Assembly: GCF_022761015.1 (NCBI RefSeq)
Contig: NZ_JAKWJQ010000001.1
Location: 372,001-436,000, forward strand
DNA length: 64,000 bases
Source: Humibacter sp. RRB41
GTDB lineage: Bacteria > Actinomycetota > Actinomycetes > Actinomycetales > Microbacteriaceae
Reading direction: 5' to 3'
The notes under the pieces are model-generated. The model saw nothing but the letters and a program-made list of their open reading frames with translations. It was not told the origin of the DNA and made no database searches. This document shows, in pieces, positions 31,034 through 39,641 of this stretch (its first letter is position 1; each line of letters starts with the position of its first letter). A program made the translations under genes and the position numbers.

Positions 31034-32482
31034 TCACGCGATCGACGCGGCCGTGATGCCTTTCGTCGACTCGATGGTGTCGCCCATCTTCTTGCCCAGG
31101 GCCTCGTAGAACATCGAGAGCGGGAATTCGTCGTCGAGCACGGCATCCGTGTAGCCCTTCGGCGCACCGGCCAGAATCTGCTCCGGCAGCCCCTTCGCCC
31201 AGACGGATGCCGGGTTCGGCGCGAGCACGCCGCTCACGAGCTCGTAGGCGGCGAGCCAGTGCGCCGTCTTCGGTCGATCGATCGAGCGCCAGTACAACTC
31301 GTTGATCGCGTCGCTGAGTGCGACGACCGCGTCGCCGACGGCATCCCAGTCGATGGACAGCTGGGTGTCGGTCCAGTCGAGCACGTGGTGCTGGTGCAGC
31401 CACGCGAAGAGCAGCTGTCCGCCGAGGCCGTCGTAGTTGCGCACGCGGGTGCCCGTGATCGGGAACCGGAAGATGCGGTCGAACAGAATGGCGTACCGCA
31501 CGAGCTTCGCGTGCTCCAGGATGCTCGCCTGGTCCTCACTCAGTTCATGAACACCGTGCTCTTCGGCCGGCACCGCACCGAGCGTCTGCTCGAGACGGAA
31601 CGCCTCCCGGTAGGCGGTGAGATCGCAGCGCAACTCCTCGAGCGAGTACAGGAAGTACGGCATGCGCTGCTTGATCATGAACGGGTCGAACGGCAGGTCG
31701 CCGCGCATGTGCGTGCGGTCGTGGATGATGTCCCACATCACGAACGTCTGCTCGATGAGGGACTGGTCGTCGAGAAGCCGAGCCGCGTCATCCGGCAGGT
31801 CGAGCTTCGTGATGTCGGATGCTGCCCGAACGACGACCCGGTAGCGCGCCGCCTCGCGGTCCTGGAAGATCGCGCCCCAGGTGAACTTCGGGAGCTCCCT
31901 CATCGCGATGGTCTCGGGGAACAGCACGGCGGAGTTGGTGTCGTATCCGCTCGTGAAGTCGACGAGGCGCAGCGAGACGAACAGCTTGTTGCCGTAGTCG
32001 GTGCGCTCCAGCTCGGCGACGAACTCCGGCCAGATCGTCTCGACGATCAGCGCCTCGAGGTGCCGGTCGGTCGAGCCGTTCTGCGTGTACATCGGGAACA
32101 CGACGAGGTGGCGTAGCCCGTCGATGCGGTGCTGCTGGGGCTGGAAGGCGGCGAGTGCGTCGTAGAAGTCCGGAATCTCGAAGCCGCCATCGGCCCAGCG
32201 CAGCAGATCTGTGCGCACGGCGGCGAGGTAAGCGGCGTCGTGAGGGAAGAGGGGGGCGAGGTCGTCGATCGACGCGACGATCGTGTCGACGTGAGTGCGA
32301 GCGTCCGCGTGACGGGCGGCATCCGGTATCGAGCCGTCCTTGATCTGGTCGGCCTGGATGCTCGTGGCCGCGGCCTTCAGTGCGAGCCATGCCAGATCGG
32401 TGGCGATGGTCGCGAGGCGAGCGGTGGCGTCGGCGTCGAGGGCCTCGGCCGTGTGTTCCGTGGTGGGGAGAAGAGTGGACAC
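31034..32482 (-). CDS. DUF6421 family protein
   Basis: A 482-residue soluble protein of the DUF6421 family as I recognise it from actinobacteria. It shows no signal peptide or membrane segment. Conserved-looking stretches are QHRIDGLRHLVVFPMYTQNGS, DIIHDRTHMRGDLPFDPFMIKQRMPYFLYSLEELRCDLTAYRE and NYDGLGGQLLFAWLHQHHVLDW. The HDRTH and EELRCD segments could form a metal site of a metalloprotease-like helical fold, but this is only a guess. It is monocistronic. No function is known to me. Confidence 0.8.
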   Translation of the reverse strand: MSTLLPTTEHTAEALDADATARLATIATDLAWLALKAAATSIQADQIKDGSIPDAARHADARTHVDTIVASIDDLAPLFPHDAAYLAAVRTDLLRWADGGFEIPDFYDALAAFQPQQHRIDGLRHLVVFPMYTQNGSTDRHLEALIVETIWPEFVAELERTDYGNKLFVSLRLVDFTSGYDTNSAVLFPETIAMRELPKFTWGAIFQDREAARYRVVVRAASDITKLDLPDDAARLLDDQSLIEQTFVMWDIIHDRTHMRGDLPFDPFMIKQRMPYFLYSLEELRCDLTAYREAFRLEQTLGAVPAEEHGVHELSEDQASILEHAKLVRYAILFDRIFRFPITGTRVRNYDGLGGQLLFAWLHQHHVLDWTDTQLSIDWDAVGDAVVALSDAINELYWRSIDRPKTAHWLAAYELVSGVLAPNPASVWAKGLPEQILAGAPKGYTDAVLDDEFPLSMFYEALGKKMGDTIESTKGITAASIA

Positions 32483-32617
32483 GACGAACCTCCTCGGTCG
32501 ATAGTCGTTGCGTCTGCTTCGAGACTAACGACGAGGTTCGGGGTCGAGTTCGCCGATCTGCCTCGCTCTCTTGCGTCTATCAGAGATTCCGCGCAACGTT
32601 CTTGCGCCGTCGCTCGA

Positions 32618-33547
32618 CTACTCGACCGGCGAGGACAGCGGAGGTTCGATCGGGTACTCGGCGTAGGCGAAGCGTGCGCCGTCGGGCGACCAGCTCGTCA
32701 CGTTCATCGTGCCCTGGCCGCCGAACAGGTCGACGAGCACGCTCGGCTCGCCACCGTCGGGGTCGATGCGGCGCAGCTGCACGTGCTCGTTCGCGGGATG
32801 CCCGAGCACGCCCGGCACGAAGCTCACGTACACGAGGTCTCGGCTGGTGGGTGAGACGTGAGGGAACCAGTTGACGCGCTCGTCGAACGTGAGCTGCTCG
32901 ACCGCCGCGCCGTCTGGGCGGCAGCGGAAGAGTTGCGCGTGACCCGCGGCATCCGACTCGCGTTCGGAGTTGAAGTAGATCCACTCGCCGGTCGGATCGA
33001 ACTCCGCACCGTCGTGGGGCTTGTCGGAGAAGGTGAGCTGGGTGTCATCAGTGCCGTCGACGCCGATGGTGAAGACGTTCGTGAGCGCGGGCGTGCCGGG
33101 ACCGGGGTTCGCGGCGAGCGGCTCGAGGCCGATGTACGACAGGGTGCGGCCGTCGGGCGAAATGCCGTGAAGGTAGTGGTTGAACGGACCATCGTGGTCG
33201 TGCGTCACCTGCCGGGTCGCGCCATCGGCCAGCGACACCTGGTGGATGTGCTTGTCCTCCGCAGAGACGTAGAGGTAGCGGCCGTCGGGCGAGAGCACGT
33301 GGTCGTTGTTCGAACTGTCGATCTTGCCCGTCGGCACGTGTTCGACGTCGCCGCCGGAGACCGGAACGCGGTAGATGAGTCCGTCTTGGTTGAAGACCAG
33401 CCACGCGCCGTCTGGCGACCAGTTCGGGGCCTCGAAGACGGCATCCGTGCTCTCGTGCACGACGGAGGTCTCGCCCGTCGCCACGTCGAAGACCACGAGC
33501 CTGCTCACCTGGCCGGGCTCGAGGGTGCGCCACTTGCGGGTTGCCAT
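32618..33547 (-). CDS. PD40/TolB-like beta-propeller protein
   Basis: A 309-residue protein made of repeated PD40 blades (APNWSPDGAWLVFNQ, HVLSPDGRYLYVS, HGISPDGRTLSYIG, EFDPTGEWIYFNSER, TSWSPDGARFAYAEY). There is no signal peptide. A single-chain six- or seven-bladed propeller fits a binding protein or an oligogalacturonide-lyase-like hydrolase; no catalytic residues can be assigned. ATG 33547 has a GGAGCG Shine-Dalgarno. The last residues (PLSSPVE) are coded by a piece resembling the GTCGAGTAG repeat, as if the stop moved into it. Confidence 0.8.
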   Translation of the reverse strand: MATRKWRTLEPGQVSRLVVFDVATGETSVVHESTDAVFEAPNWSPDGAWLVFNQDGLIYRVPVSGGDVEHVPTGKIDSSNNDHVLSPDGRYLYVSAEDKHIHQVSLADGATRQVTHDHDGPFNHYLHGISPDGRTLSYIGLEPLAANPGPGTPALTNVFTIGVDGTDDTQLTFSDKPHDGAEFDPTGEWIYFNSERESDAAGHAQLFRCRPDGAAVEQLTFDERVNWFPHVSPTSRDLVYVSFVPGVLGHPANEHVQLRRIDPDGGEPSVLVDLFGGQGTMNVTSWSPDGARFAYAEYPIEPPLSSPVE

Positions 33548-33584
33548 GTTCGCTCCGATCGTCCTGGACCATTCTTGCGCTGCC

Positions 33585-33662
33585 GCGAAAGCAGGCAAAT
33601 CGCGTTGAAACAGGCGGAACGTGCCTGTTACCGAGGGGGAAGCGCTTCTCTGCCTGTTTTCG
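33585..33662. promoter_or_regulatory. Cluster of CAGGCA/GCCTGT half-sites
   Basis: Four copies in about 75 bp: CAGGCA (33592), ACAGGC (33610), GCCTGT (33623) and GCCTGT (33652). The inner pair makes AACAGGC-N7-GCCTGTT (33609-33629); the outer pair makes CGAAAGCAGGCA with TGCCTGTTTTCG. They lie between the propeller and antiporter genes, which diverge, and suggest a cooperative regulator site. Confidence 0.5.
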
Positions 33663-33696
33663 GATGCGTGGCGGAAGCGCCTGACATGATTGAACG

Positions 33697-34830
33697 GTGA
33701 TCGCGCTCCGGAGCATCGGCAAGTTGGTACCCGTCGCGATCCCCGTGATCGCCGCGATCATTCTGGTGTTCTCGTGGGGGTCGAAGCCGGGCACCGCCCT
33801 GGCGATCGTGCTCGCCGTCGTGCTGATCGCGACCGTGCTGGTCGCCGTTCAGCATGCCGAGGTGATCGCCCACAAGGTGGGTGAGCCGTTCGGATCGCTC
33901 ATCCTCGCCGTCGCGGTCACCATCATCGAGGTCGGGCTCATCGTCACCCTCTCCGCCGGCGGCGACGAACACGCAGCAACACTCGCCCGCGACACGGTGT
34001 TTTCGGCGTTCATGATCACCACGACCGGCATCATCGGGCTCGCCATTCTGATCGGCGCGCTCAAGTTCGGCACGGTGCGCTTCAACTCGGAAGGGTCGGG
34101 CGCGGCGCTCGCGACGGTGTCGACATTGGCGGTTCTCTGCCTCGTGCTGCCGGACTTCACCGAGGCATCCGGACCGCGCTTCTCGCCGACGCAGCTGGCG
34201 TTCGCCGCCATCGCGTCGCTGGCGCTCTACGTGCTTTTCGTGATCACGCAGACCATCTCCCATCGCAAGTTCTTTCTGCCTGTGCACGACACGGCCGGCC
34301 TCGAGACTCGGGATGCCTCTGCCTTCGACGCCACGGATGACGACGACGGGTCCGACCACAGCGAACCGCCGACGCGCGGGCGCACGCTTCTCAGCCTGGT
34401 GATGCTGCTCGTCGCACTGGTGTCCGTGGTCGGCCTGGCGAAACTGGAGTCGCCGTCGATCGAGGGCGGCGTCGTGGCCCTCGGGCTGCCGGAGTCCGTC
34501 GTCGGCGTGATCATCGCCCTCGTGATCCTGATGCCGGAAGGCATCTCGGCGGTGCGAGCGGCGCAGCGCAATCACATCCAGACGAGCCTCAACCTCGGGC
34601 TCGGCTCGGCCATGGCCAGCATCGGGCTGACGATTCCGGCCGTGGCGGTGGCCTCCATCTGGCTGCCGGGACAACTTGTGCTCGGACTGGGCAGCACCCA
34701 GATCGTGCTGCTGCTGCTCTCGATCGTGGTGACGATTCTGACGATCGTGCCCGGGCGCGCGACGAAACTGCAGGGCGGCGTGCACCTGGTGATCTTCGCG
34801 GCGTTCCTGTTCCTCTCCGTCTCCCCGTAG
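33697..34830 (+). CDS. Calcium/proton antiporter (ChaA-like, CaCA family)
   Basis: A 377-residue antiporter with about 11 hydrophobic segments and an acidic central loop (DATDDDDGSDHSEPPTRG). The two alpha repeats are visible: GEPFGSLILAVAVTIIEVGLIV in the first half and LPESVVGVIIALVILMPEGISAVRAA in the second, with the acidic residues that bind cation. GTG 33697 follows CATGAT (33685-33690) by six bases and no Shine-Dalgarno is seen, so it is likely leaderless. It exchanges Ca2+ or Na+/K+ for H+. Confidence 0.9.
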   Translation: MIALRSIGKLVPVAIPVIAAIILVFSWGSKPGTALAIVLAVVLIATVLVAVQHAEVIAHKVGEPFGSLILAVAVTIIEVGLIVTLSAGGDEHAATLARDTVFSAFMITTTGIIGLAILIGALKFGTVRFNSEGSGAALATVSTLAVLCLVLPDFTEASGPRFSPTQLAFAAIASLALYVLFVITQTISHRKFFLPVHDTAGLETRDASAFDATDDDDGSDHSEPPTRGRTLLSLVMLLVALVSVVGLAKLESPSIEGGVVALGLPESVVGVIIALVILMPEGISAVRAAQRNHIQTSLNLGLGSAMASIGLTIPAVAVASIWLPGQLVLGLGSTQIVLLLLSIVVTILTIVPGRATKLQGGVHLVIFAAFLFLSVSP

Positions 34831-35331
34831 CGGCTCGCGGTCCGGGTCGAACCGGAAGCGGCGCGTGACCATCGTTCGGGGGCGTTCGAGCGCTGACAGG
34901 ATGCGAGTGCTCACGACTTGCGGAATCGGGGCAACTCTGATTCCGAGGCCGAAATCCGCGTGATTCCGCGGTGAAACCGCTCCCAGAGCGCTCGGAGGGT
35001 CTGTGGACAGCCTGTCCAGACCTTTTGCGTAACGTGTCTGAGTCGCCCGGATGCAGCATCCGCTCCAAAAGACAACCCGATGGGGTCGAGGTGCTGTCAG
35101 GGCGGCCGCCCCGACCCGACGGATGCTGCCTATCGCCTCCGCGGGGCTTTCGTTCGGCGTGCCCCTAGCGCGCCGGCGATTGTCGCTGTGCGCCTGCGCG
35201 GCGGAAACGGGGTGTCCAGCCCGCCCGGATGAGTTCGCACGTGAAGCGTGCTGTGCGGCATCCGTTGCCTGGAGGAGCGTGCGCGCGAATCAGGTGGACG
35301 ACGCGGGGGTAGCACAGAGCATTGGAACCCT
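34831..35331 (+). promoter_or_regulatory. 501-bp gene-free leader of the secreted transglycosylase-like gene
   Basis: No coding frame here is convincing. A possible -10 (TAACGT) lies near 35030 after CCTTTTGCG. The transcript would then hold the structured element at 35048-35129 and about 200 more bases, GC-rich and with further inverted repeats. Long 5' leaders before cell-wall hydrolase genes often hold riboswitches in actinobacteria, but I do not see a pattern I can assign. Confidence 0.45.
35048..35129 (+). ncRNA. Candidate structured leader with two exclusive stems
   Basis: CGGATGC-A-GCATCCG (35048-35062) can fold on itself. The overlapping GCAGCATCCG (35053-35062) is also perfectly complementary to CGGATGCTGC (35120-35129). 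Inside the long stem, GGGTCG (35083-35088) pairs with CGACCC (35112-35117), and GGGCGGCCGCCC (35100-35111) is palindromic. The two folds exclude one another, as in attenuators or riboswitches. Confidence 0.45.
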
Positions 35332-36195
35332 TTGACCTTTTTCACTCGTCTCAGCCCTGACAACCTCAAATCCTCCTTTCGCACTCTCGTCGACAAGACC
35401 TCGCGCAACAAGCGCGGCGTGCTCGTCGCAGCGGTCGCCGTGGTCGCCGTCGGTGCGGTGGTAACACCCGTGGTCGTGCAGAACGCCTATGCGGAGCCGG
35501 CCAAGAAGACGGCCGCTGTGGTATCCGAGGTGGTGAAGGGCTCGCCGATCGCTCCCCTGACCGTGCAGCACAAGGCAGCGCAAGCGTCGTTCAACGCTCT
35601 CGCCGTCGCGCAGATCACCGAGGAGCAGGTGAAGGGCCGAGCCAGCCTCACGGAGCTGGACACGGCCATCCGCAACCTCCAGACCAACTATTCGTCTGAT
35701 TCCGCGAAGCTGGACAAGCTCACGGATGCCGCGGACAAGGCGGTCGTCGACGCCAACAAGGCCGCCAAGGCGCACGACGCTGCCGTGGTCGCTGCCGCGA
35801 AGGCCGCCGCTGAAGCGGCCGCCAAAGCTGCCGCCGAGGCCCGCGCGCGGGAGGCCGCTGCCGCTGCGGCGCTGGCCAACGTGGACACGCCGTCGGGTGC
35901 CCAGGCCACTGCCCAGTCGATGATGGCGAGCAAGTACGGCTGGGGCAGCGACCAGTTCCAGTGCCTGGTCAGCCTGTGGGACCGCGAGTCCGGTTGGAAT
36001 TACCAGGCGTACAACGCGGGCAGCGGTGCCACCGGCATTCCGCAGGCGCTCCCCGGCTCCAAGATGGCGAGCGCCGGCAGCGACTGGGCGACGAACGCCG
36101 CCACCCAGATCAGCTGGGGCCTCGGATACATCGCCGGCTCGTACGGAACACCCTGCGCGGCCTGGGGTCACTCCGAGTCGTCCGGCTGGTACTGA
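35332..36195 (+). CDS. Secreted coiled-coil protein with lytic-transglycosylase-like C-terminal domain
   Basis: About 287 residues from TTG 35332 (TFFTRLSPDNL); the start is uncertain because no good Shine-Dalgarno is visible, and the frame is open further upstream. A signal/anchor helix (GVLVAAVAVVAVGAVVTPVVVQNAYA) is followed by an Ala/Lys-rich coiled coil (about residues 75-190) and a compact C-terminal domain, QFQCLVSLWDRESGWNYQAYNAGSGATGIPQALPGSKMA to HSESSGWY. The last part is the transglycosylase/aggregation-promoting-factor fold, with the catalytic Glu in DRESGW. It probably acts on peptidoglycan outside the cell. Confidence 0.82.
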   Translation: MTFFTRLSPDNLKSSFRTLVDKTSRNKRGVLVAAVAVVAVGAVVTPVVVQNAYAEPAKKTAAVVSEVVKGSPIAPLTVQHKAAQASFNALAVAQITEEQVKGRASLTELDTAIRNLQTNYSSDSAKLDKLTDAADKAVVDANKAAKAHDAAVVAAAKAAAEAAAKAAAEARAREAAAAAALANVDTPSGAQATAQSMMASKYGWGSDQFQCLVSLWDRESGWNYQAYNAGSGATGIPQALPGSKMASAGSDWATNAATQISWGLGYIAGSYGTPCAAWGHSESSGWY

Positions 36196-36210
36196 TCCAG
36201 CACGACCCTC

Positions 36211-36240
36211 AGCTCCCTGAGCGAGCTCGCTCAGGGAGCT
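36211..36240. terminator. Perfect 30-bp palindromic terminator
   Basis: AGCTCCCTGAGCGAG (36211-36225) is followed by its exact inverse (36226-36240), 15 bases after the transglycosylase-like stop. There is no U-tract. Confidence 0.75.
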
Positions 36241-36264
36241 GGCCGTTGCGGTTGACTGGGGGCC

Positions 36265-37023
36265 ATGGCAGCGGCAACGGACGTGATGGCGGCGCTCGCC
36301 GAGGCATCCGATGCCGGCGACGCCGTGTTCCTCCAGCGATACTTCAAGACCGGTCCCGGCGAATACGGTGAGGGCGACGTCTTCATCGGCGTGCGGGTTC
36401 CCGCCGTGCGTGCTGTGGTGAAGCGCTTCAGGCCGTTGCCGCTCGAGGCGATCGCGCACCTGCTCGAAAGCGATGTGCACGAGCACCGGCTCGCGGGCCT
36501 GATCGCATTGAACGCATCCTTCGCCGCCGCGTCGGCCGCGCGCACCCGCGACGACGACGAGCGGGACCGCCTCGCCGCGTTCTATCTCGGCGCCGTGCGG
36601 GTCGGGCGGGTGAACAACTGGGACCTCGTGGATGCCTCCGCCGAGTTCGTGCTCGGCGACTACCTCGTCGACAAGCCGCGGTTCATCCTGTTCGAGCTGA
36701 TCGAGTCGCCCGATCTCTGGTGGCGCCGCGTCGCCATGCTCTCGACGTTCGCGTTCATCAAAGGCGGGGACGCCTCGACGACGCTCGAGCTCGCATCCCT
36801 GCTGCTGGACGACGGCGATCGTCGCGATCTCACGCAGAAGGCCGTCGGCTGGATGCTCCGCGAGGTCGGCAAGCGCGTCGACCGATCGCTACTCGTCGGC
36901 TTCCTCGATGCGAATGCCCGGCGGATGCCCGCCGTCATGCTCTCGTACGCCACCGAGCACCTCGACGCGGCCGAACGGGCGGCGTACCGGGCGCGGCGGA
37001 GCGCGGCCTCGCCGACCGAGTAG
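36265..37023 (+). CDS. AlkD-like DNA alkylation repair protein
   Basis: A 252-residue all-helical HEAT-like protein. The family start DVFIGVRVPAVRAVVKRF, the central NNWDLVDASAEFVLGDYL with the catalytic Asp/Trp set, WWRRVAMLSTFAFIKGG and the end DLTQKAVGWMLREVGKR match AlkD/AlkC-type DNA glycosylases, which remove N3- and N7-alkylated bases without base flipping. It is monocistronic after a strong terminator, so it has its own promoter. The C-terminus is encoded up to the next repeat copy. Confidence 0.9.
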   Translation: MAAATDVMAALAEASDAGDAVFLQRYFKTGPGEYGEGDVFIGVRVPAVRAVVKRFRPLPLEAIAHLLESDVHEHRLAGLIALNASFAAASAARTRDDDERDRLAAFYLGAVRVGRVNNWDLVDASAEFVLGDYLVDKPRFILFELIESPDLWWRRVAMLSTFAFIKGGDASTTLELASLLLDDGDRRDLTQKAVGWMLREVGKRVDRSLLVGFLDANARRMPAVMLSYATEHLDAAERAAYRARRSAASPTE

Positions 37024-37090
37024 CGGCCGCTCCGCCGATCGAGTAGCGCCCGCGAATCGGACGCGAATCGAGATCCGCTCCGCTGGAGCT
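37024..37090. repeat. Intergenic palindromic repeat, copy 4
   Basis: GATCGAGTAGCGCCCGCG then GCGAATCGAGATCCGCTCCGC: one half of the GTCGAGTAGC/TATCGAGACC family, starting right after the alkD stop. No protein-coding frame is evident in 37024-37343. Confidence 0.5.
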
Positions 37091-37153
37091 GGGCGAACCG
37101 TGGGTCCTGATGACCAGCATGCCTGTCGAACAGTGCGAGTGGATCTCGCAGAG

Positions 37154-37189
37154 TCCCTGCACTCTTCGTTGTCCCTGCACTCTTCGTTG
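37154..37189 (+). repeat. Perfect 18-bp direct repeat touching the -35 of the sugar operon
   Basis: TCCCTGCACTCTTCGTTG occurs twice without a gap (37154-37171 and 37172-37189). The end of the second copy forms the first bases of the -35 box TTGACA (37187-37192). An activator site or a recent duplication are both possible. Confidence 0.7.
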
Positions 37190-37219
37190 ACAAACTTCCT
37201 TACCTTGAGATAGAAAGTT
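37187..37219 (+). promoter_or_regulatory. Promoter and ROK-type operator of the sugar ABC operon
   Basis: A -35 TTGACA (37187-37192) and, after 17 bases, a -10-like ATAGAA (37210-37215). Between and over them lies AACTT (37193-37197) to AAGTT (37215-37219) with the core TTACCTT (37200-37206), which recurs at 45451-45457 in front of the ROK gene. Confidence 0.6.
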
Positions 37220-37343
37220 ACGACGGCGCCGAACATTCAGGTCTCGGCCACGAGCCTCCAGCGCCGCGATGTGCATCGAAGCGGTGAGCGCCGCCTCGTG
37301 CGAACGAATCCGACAGCACCGACTCAACGAGGAGTAGTAGAGA

Positions 37344-38669
37344 ATGCCAAGCAATCGCGGTTCCTCCTTCATCACCAGTGCGGCCAACACGCAGCTGAGC
37401 AGGCGCAGCCTTCTCAGGGCGACGGGTGTGGGTGCGGCAGCGGTGGGACTGTCCAGCCTTCTCGCGGCATGCTCGACCGGGGGCTCTTCGTCCTCGGGCG
37501 GCAAGGCGACCGTGCGTATGTGGACCTGGTACACCGAGACCAAGGACTCGCTGCCCAAGGTGATCGCGGACTTCGAGTCCAAGCACCCGAACATCAAGAT
37601 CGAGAGCCGCATCTTCGGAACGCCCGATCAGTACCTCCCCGCGCTCACCGCAGCAGTCTCCGGCGGCGACGTGCCGGAGATCTTCGCTCCGCACGTGCGC
37701 GCCATCACGTACGGCGAGCAGGGCATCTCCGCCGACCTCAAGAAAGACCTCGGCTCCGACTTCCTCAAGGGCTTCTTCAAGGCGACGAACGACGAGTACA
37801 CCAAGGGCGGCAAGCAGTACGCCGTGGGATTCGAGGCCCAGACGTTCGGCATCTTCTACGACCCCGACCTGTTCGCCAAGGCAGGAGTCGACGGCGAGCC
37901 CGAGACCTGGGACGACCTGATCGATGCTGCAGCCAAGATCAACGCGATCGGCAAGTCGGCGGTCTCGATCAGCTGCGACCCCGGGACGAGCGCCTTGGAC
38001 TTCTTCCTTCCGCTGATCACGCAGGTGACGGGTGACCCGACCTGGTATCTCAAGCTCGACCAGCTCGAGAAGGGATACAGCTACACCAGCAAGCCCGTCG
38101 TCGAAGCGCTGCAGCTCAATGACAAGATCGTCAAAGCGAAGGTCTTTCAGCCGGGCACGACGGGCACTTCAGGCGACCAGTCGCAGCAGCTGTTCTACAC
38201 GGGCGGAGCTGCGGCGTTCTTCGCCGGTTCTTGGACCCCGTCGGGTCTCATCACGAACGCGTCGCCGGAGTTCGTGAAGCGCTACAAGATCATGAAGACT
38301 CCGGCGATCAAGAGCGGCGCCCGTCACTGGACGGCGGACCAGGCCGGTGCCGGCCTGGCAGTCTCCGACACCAGCAAGAACAAGGATGCCGCCCTCACCT
38401 TCCTCAAGTACCTGTACTCGGAGGGCGTCTACTCCAAGCTCATGAACGCGTCGAACGCGATGCCGTCGACCCAGGCCGCCGTCGAGCAGATCACGGAACC
38501 TCACGTGAAGCAGATGGCGGGCTGGCTGACCGACGGATGCCCGCACATTCCGTTCGGCCCCGGATCTTCCGCTGCTGGTGACCCGCTGCAGAAGATCTTC
38601 GACCAGAGTGCAACACCGGCACAGGTGGCCAAGGACATGCAGTCCGCCGTCGAGAACGCCAAGGGCTGA
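37344..38669 (+). CDS. Sugar ABC transporter substrate-binding lipoprotein (Tat-type signal)
   Basis: A 441-residue family-1 solute-binding protein. The signal peptide has a twin-arginine motif (SRRSLLRATG, Arg20-21) and a lipobox LLAAC with lipidated Cys43, then a Ser/Gly linker. The mature domain has the sugar-binding start VRMWTWYTETKD, YAVGFEAQTFGIFYDPDLFAKAGV and GSWTPSGLI. GAGGAG (37329-37334) precedes ATG 37344. It is the first gene of the ABC/VOC/AKR/tautomerase/GH1 operon and likely delivers a glycoside or oligosaccharide. Confidence 0.92.
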   Translation: MPSNRGSSFITSAANTQLSRRSLLRATGVGAAAVGLSSLLAACSTGGSSSSGGKATVRMWTWYTETKDSLPKVIADFESKHPNIKIESRIFGTPDQYLPALTAAVSGGDVPEIFAPHVRAITYGEQGISADLKKDLGSDFLKGFFKATNDEYTKGGKQYAVGFEAQTFGIFYDPDLFAKAGVDGEPETWDDLIDAAAKINAIGKSAVSISCDPGTSALDFFLPLITQVTGDPTWYLKLDQLEKGYSYTSKPVVEALQLNDKIVKAKVFQPGTTGTSGDQSQQLFYTGGAAAFFAGSWTPSGLITNASPEFVKRYKIMKTPAIKSGARHWTADQAGAGLAVSDTSKNKDAALTFLKYLYSEGVYSKLMNASNAMPSTQAAVEQITEPHVKQMAGWLTDGCPHIPFGPGSSAAGDPLQKIFDQSATPAQVAKDMQSAVENAKG

Positions 38670-38681
38670 GTCGACGAAGCC

Positions 38682-39641
38682 ATGAGCACTTCGTCATCGA
38701 CAGTGCGCGTCGGGACGCGACGATCGTCGCGGCCCGGTGCGGGCCTCTGGAAGCTGCAGCGCTCGGAGCGCATCGCAGGGTATGGCTTCGTCGTGCCCAT
38801 CACGGTGCTCTTCGCGCTGTTCGTCGGGTGGCCGATCATTTTCGCCATCTACCTCAGCTTCACCAGATGGAGCGGTTTCGGCTCCCCGAGCCTGATCGGC
38901 CTCGACAACTACGCACGCATGTTCAGCGACCCGGTCGCCGCGACTGCGTTCTGGAACACCATCCTGTTCGCGGTGATCACCACCGTTCTGCAGACGGCGA
39001 TCCCGCTCGTGATCGCCGTGCTGCTCAGTGCCGTGTGGCGCGGGCTGAGCGTGGTCGTGCGCACTCTTCTGTTCATTCCGGGCATCATCTCGTTCGTCGT
39101 CTCGGGCGTGCTGTGGAAGCTCATCTACGATCCGAATCTCGGCACACTGAACAACCTCTTGAAGTCGATCGGGCTCGGCGCGTGGCAGCAGCACTGGCTG
39201 TCCGATCCCGCTCTCGTGATGCCCTCGATCATGGTGGTCTCGCTGTGGGGCGCGGTCGGTATGAACATGCTGATCTTCTTCGCGGGCATCCAGGGGGTCG
39301 ATCCGACCTACTACGAGGCGGCGCAGGTCGACGGTGCGAGCCGCTGGCAGCAGTTCTGGTACGTCACGGTGCCAAGCCTGCGGGTGGTGACCGCCATCGT
39401 GATCAGCCTCAACCTGATGAACGGGTTCAAGGTCTTCGACCTCATCTACGTGATGACGGCAGGCGGGCCGAACCACGCATCCGAAGTGTTCGGCACCTAT
39501 CTGTACAGCCTCGCGTTCGGATCGACAGCCGGATCCATTCCGCAGCTCGGCTACGGCAGCGCGTTCAGTGTCGTCGTGATGCTGCTCTGCGGCGCCGCCG
39601 TGCTGGTACAGATCGTGCTGTCGAGGAGGGCGAGCCGGTGA
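38682..39641 (+). CDS. Sugar ABC transporter permease, MalF/UgpA-like
   Basis: A 319-residue permease with six segments. The CUT1-type coupling loop is EAAQVDGASRWQQFWYVTVPSL, between helices 4 and 5. A 30-residue cytoplasmic start precedes helix 1 (GYGFVVPITVLFALFVGWPIIFAIYLSF). ATG 38682 is only 12 bases after the binding-protein stop and has a weak Shine-Dalgarno. No ATPase gene is in the cluster, so a shared MsiK-type ATPase elsewhere probably energises it. Confidence 0.93.
   Translation: MSTSSSTVRVGTRRSSRPGAGLWKLQRSERIAGYGFVVPITVLFALFVGWPIIFAIYLSFTRWSGFGSPSLIGLDNYARMFSDPVAATAFWNTILFAVITTVLQTAIPLVIAVLLSAVWRGLSVVVRTLLFIPGIISFVVSGVLWKLIYDPNLGTLNNLLKSIGLGAWQQHWLSDPALVMPSIMVVSLWGAVGMNMLIFFAGIQGVDPTYYEAAQVDGASRWQQFWYVTVPSLRVVTAIVISLNLMNGFKVFDLIYVMTAGGPNHASEVFGTYLYSLAFGSTAGSIPQLGYGSAFSVVVMLLCGAAVLVQIVLSRRASR

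Noticed and set aside
34990-35331. A c-di-AMP (ydaO-type) riboswitch before the transglycosylase-like gene
   Set aside because: I could not find the conserved ydaO core sequences; only the general exclusive-fold pattern is reported.
38828-39637. An open frame running through the first permease into the second permease gene, which would give one long fusion protein
   Set aside because: The upstream part has Arg/His-rich shadow composition; the true second permease starts at GTG 39638 with GAGGAGGG and the normal MalG start.
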